This document shows, piece after piece, positions 62,646-64,000 of a stretch of 64,000 nucleotides of DNA. The notes beneath the pieces were generated by a model. The model was given only the letters and a program-made list of their open reading frames with translations, made no database searches and was not told the DNA's origin. Made by a program: the position numbers and the translations under genes. This DNA comes from Ptiloglossa arizonensis (Eukaryota > Arthropoda > Insecta > Hymenoptera > Colletidae). How positions within the stretch are numbered: position 1 is the stretch's first letter; each line of letters opens with the position of its first letter. The DNA is taken from the NCBI RefSeq assembly GCF_051014685.1, contig NW_027478402.1, positions 1,736,001-1,800,000 of the forward strand, given 5' to 3'.

Positions 62646-64000
62646 ATTCCAGTTATTGGTTTCGAGTATCAGACCAGCGAAAATTTTGATGATTTCTCAA
62701 CCATTCCTTAATTTCAAACTCCCATATCTCGCGAACGGATTGACGAACTCGAGAAATTTCTGTTGCATCTGAAAGTAGAAACTCGCCCGATTACAATGGT
62801 GTCTGTACTTTTCCCCTAGGCCATTCCAGTTATTGGTTTCGAGTATCAGACCAGCGAAAATTTTGATGGTTTCTCAATCATTCCTTAATTTCAAACTCCC
62901 ATATCTCGCGAACGGATTGACGAACTCGAGAAATTTCTGTTGCATCTGAAAGTAGAAACCCGCCCGATTACAATGGTGTAGGTACTTTTCCCCTAGGCCA
63001 TTCCAGTTATTGGTTTCGAGTATCAGACCAGCGAAAATTTTGATGGTTTCTCAACCATTCCTTAACTTCAAACTCCCATGTCTCGCGAACGGAATGACGA
63101 ACTCGAGAAATTCCTGTTGCATCTGAAAGTGGAAACTCGCCCGATTACAATGGTGTGTGTACTTTTCCCCTAGGCCATTCCAGTTATTGTTTTCGAGTAT
63201 CAGACCAGCGAAAATTTTGATGGTTTCGCAACCATTCCTTAACTTCAAACTCCCATATCTCGCGAACGGATTGCCGAACTCGAGAAATTCCTGTTGCATG
63301 TGAAAGTAGAAACCCGCCCGATTACAATGGTGTAGGTACTTTTCCCCTAGGCCATTCCAGTTATTGGTTTCGAGTATCAGACCAGCGAAAATTTTGATGG
63401 TTTCTCAACCATTCCTTAACTTCAAACTCCCATGTCTCGCGAACGGAATGACGAACTCGAGAAATTCCTGTTGCATCTGAAAGTGGAAACTCGCCCGATT
63501 ACAATGGTGTGTGTACTTTTCCCCTAGGCCATTCCAGTTATTGGTTTCGAGTATCAGACTTTCGAAAATTTTGATGGTTTCTCAACCATTCCTTAACATC
63601 AAACTCCCATATCTCGCGAACGGATTGACGAACTCGAGAAATTCCTGTTGCATCTGAAAGTGGAAACTCGCCCGATTACAAAGGTATGTGTATTTTTCCC
63701 GTAGGCCTTTGTAGTTATTGGTTTCGAGTATCAGACTTGCGAAAATTTTGATGGTTTCTCAACCATTCCGTATCTTCAAACTCCCATATCTCGCGAACGG
63801 GTTGACGAACTCGAGAAATTCCCGTTGTATCTGAAAGTAGAAGCTCGCCCGATTACAATGCTGTGTGTACTTTTCCCCTAGGCCACTCCAGTTGTTGTTA
63901 TCGAATATCAGACTTGCAAAAATTTTGATGGTTTCTCAACCATCCCTTAACTCCAAAATCCGATATTTCGCGAACGGATTGACGAACTCGAGAAATTCCT

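Larger units (their letters stand above)
1..64000. repeat. 177-bp tandem satellite array, about 361 monomers
   Basis: The motif tctcgcgaacgg recurs every 177 bases from the first line to the last; for example its gaa ends at 60, 237, 414 and 591. All monomers lie in the same orientation, and I found no inversion and no unrelated DNA above 51 bp. With phase 1 at gttattgg, the conserved parts are tttcgagtatcagac (9-23), gcgaaaattttgatgg (26-41), ctcccatatctcgcgaacgg (68-87), gacgaactcgag (91-102), gttgcatctgaaag (111-124), actcgcccgattac (130-143) and cccctagg (162-169). Length variants are 1-2 bp indels, mostly in the T/C run before CCTAGG or in the GT run. The monomer is close to a nucleosome plus linker. 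I infer heterochromatin, centromeric or pericentromeric, in a eukaryote. The family is not one I recognise. Confidence 0.98.
41513..64000. repeat. Right domain: second monomer family with nested duplications
   Basis: About 127 monomers. The typical type is 'ccattccagttattgg' followed by 'cagaccagcgaaaa', alternating with 'tttgtagttattgg' and 'cagacttgcg' or 'cagactttcg' types. Frequent variants are 'tttgagggtttctc', 'cgcccacgtctcgcg', 'gtgtgttttcccc' (shorter by 1) and 'gtgtgtgtgtac' (longer by 2). There is no single HOR length; instead blocks of 6, 9, 11 and 17/18 monomers are duplicated in tandem, and smaller blocks recur at a distance. The window ends inside a monomer, so the array continues. 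Confidence 0.9.

Noticed and set aside
1..64000. tRNA, rRNA, telomeric repeats, LTR or other transposable elements, viral sequence
   Set aside because: No cloverleaf, no rRNA-like conserved blocks, no short telomere-type repeats, and no tract outside the 177-bp period other than the 51-bp insert.
1..64000. Assignment to a named plant or animal satellite family
   Set aside because: The monomer length fits several groups, and I could not match the consensus to a family with confidence from memory. A database search would decide.

Overview
The whole window is satellite DNA. From base 1 to base 64000 I see one tandem repeat with a 177-bp monomer, about 361 copies, all head to tail in one orientation. 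There are no genes, RNA genes or transposons, and the only foreign sequence is one 51-bp insertion. Setting monomer position 1 at gttattgg, the consensus carries AAAATTTT (29-36), TCGCGA (78-83), CTCGAG (97-102), GGTATG (147-152) and CCTAGG (164-169). It is about 41% G+C with 9 CpG per monomer.

An array this long with nucleosome-sized monomers and higher-order repeats (HORs) points to centromeric, pericentromeric or other heterochromatin of a eukaryote. I do not recognise the satellite family and cannot name the organism. Undepleted CpG argues mildly against a genome that has lost CpG through long-term methylation, but recent homogenisation would look the same.

Layout. (1) 1-4754: a mixed, more diverged flank with a 22-monomer and a 9-monomer duplication. 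(2) 4755-29218: the homogenised core, a HOR of variable length (mostly 10 to 15 monomers) built from the same ordered monomer types, here lettered A to H. Each unit starts with a 176-bp A monomer. It includes three near-identical 12-mers, an 11-mer and a 10-mer that share a chimeric monomer, and a 7-monomer block of older sequence near 26.4-27.6 kb. (3) 29219-35502: decaying HOR and a transition zone with local 2- to 4-monomer duplications. (4) 35503-41512: two tandem copies of a 17-mer of 3005 bp with no difference found in the stretches compared. (5) 41513-64000: another set of monomer types (many with 'gaccagcg'), arranged as 6-, 9-, 11- and 17/18-mer duplications. The outer zones 1 and 5 share monomer types that are missing from the core. 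This fits a younger expansion inside an older array.

No gene network exists here. The open reading frames on either strand are a by-product of a repeat length divisible by three (177 = 3 x 59) and carry no independent coding evidence. The points most worth checking are a minus-strand motif matching 8 of 9 core bases of the mammalian CENP-B box in most monomers, the 51-bp insertion, the HOR length series with its chimeric junction monomer, and the apparently identical 3005-bp duplication.
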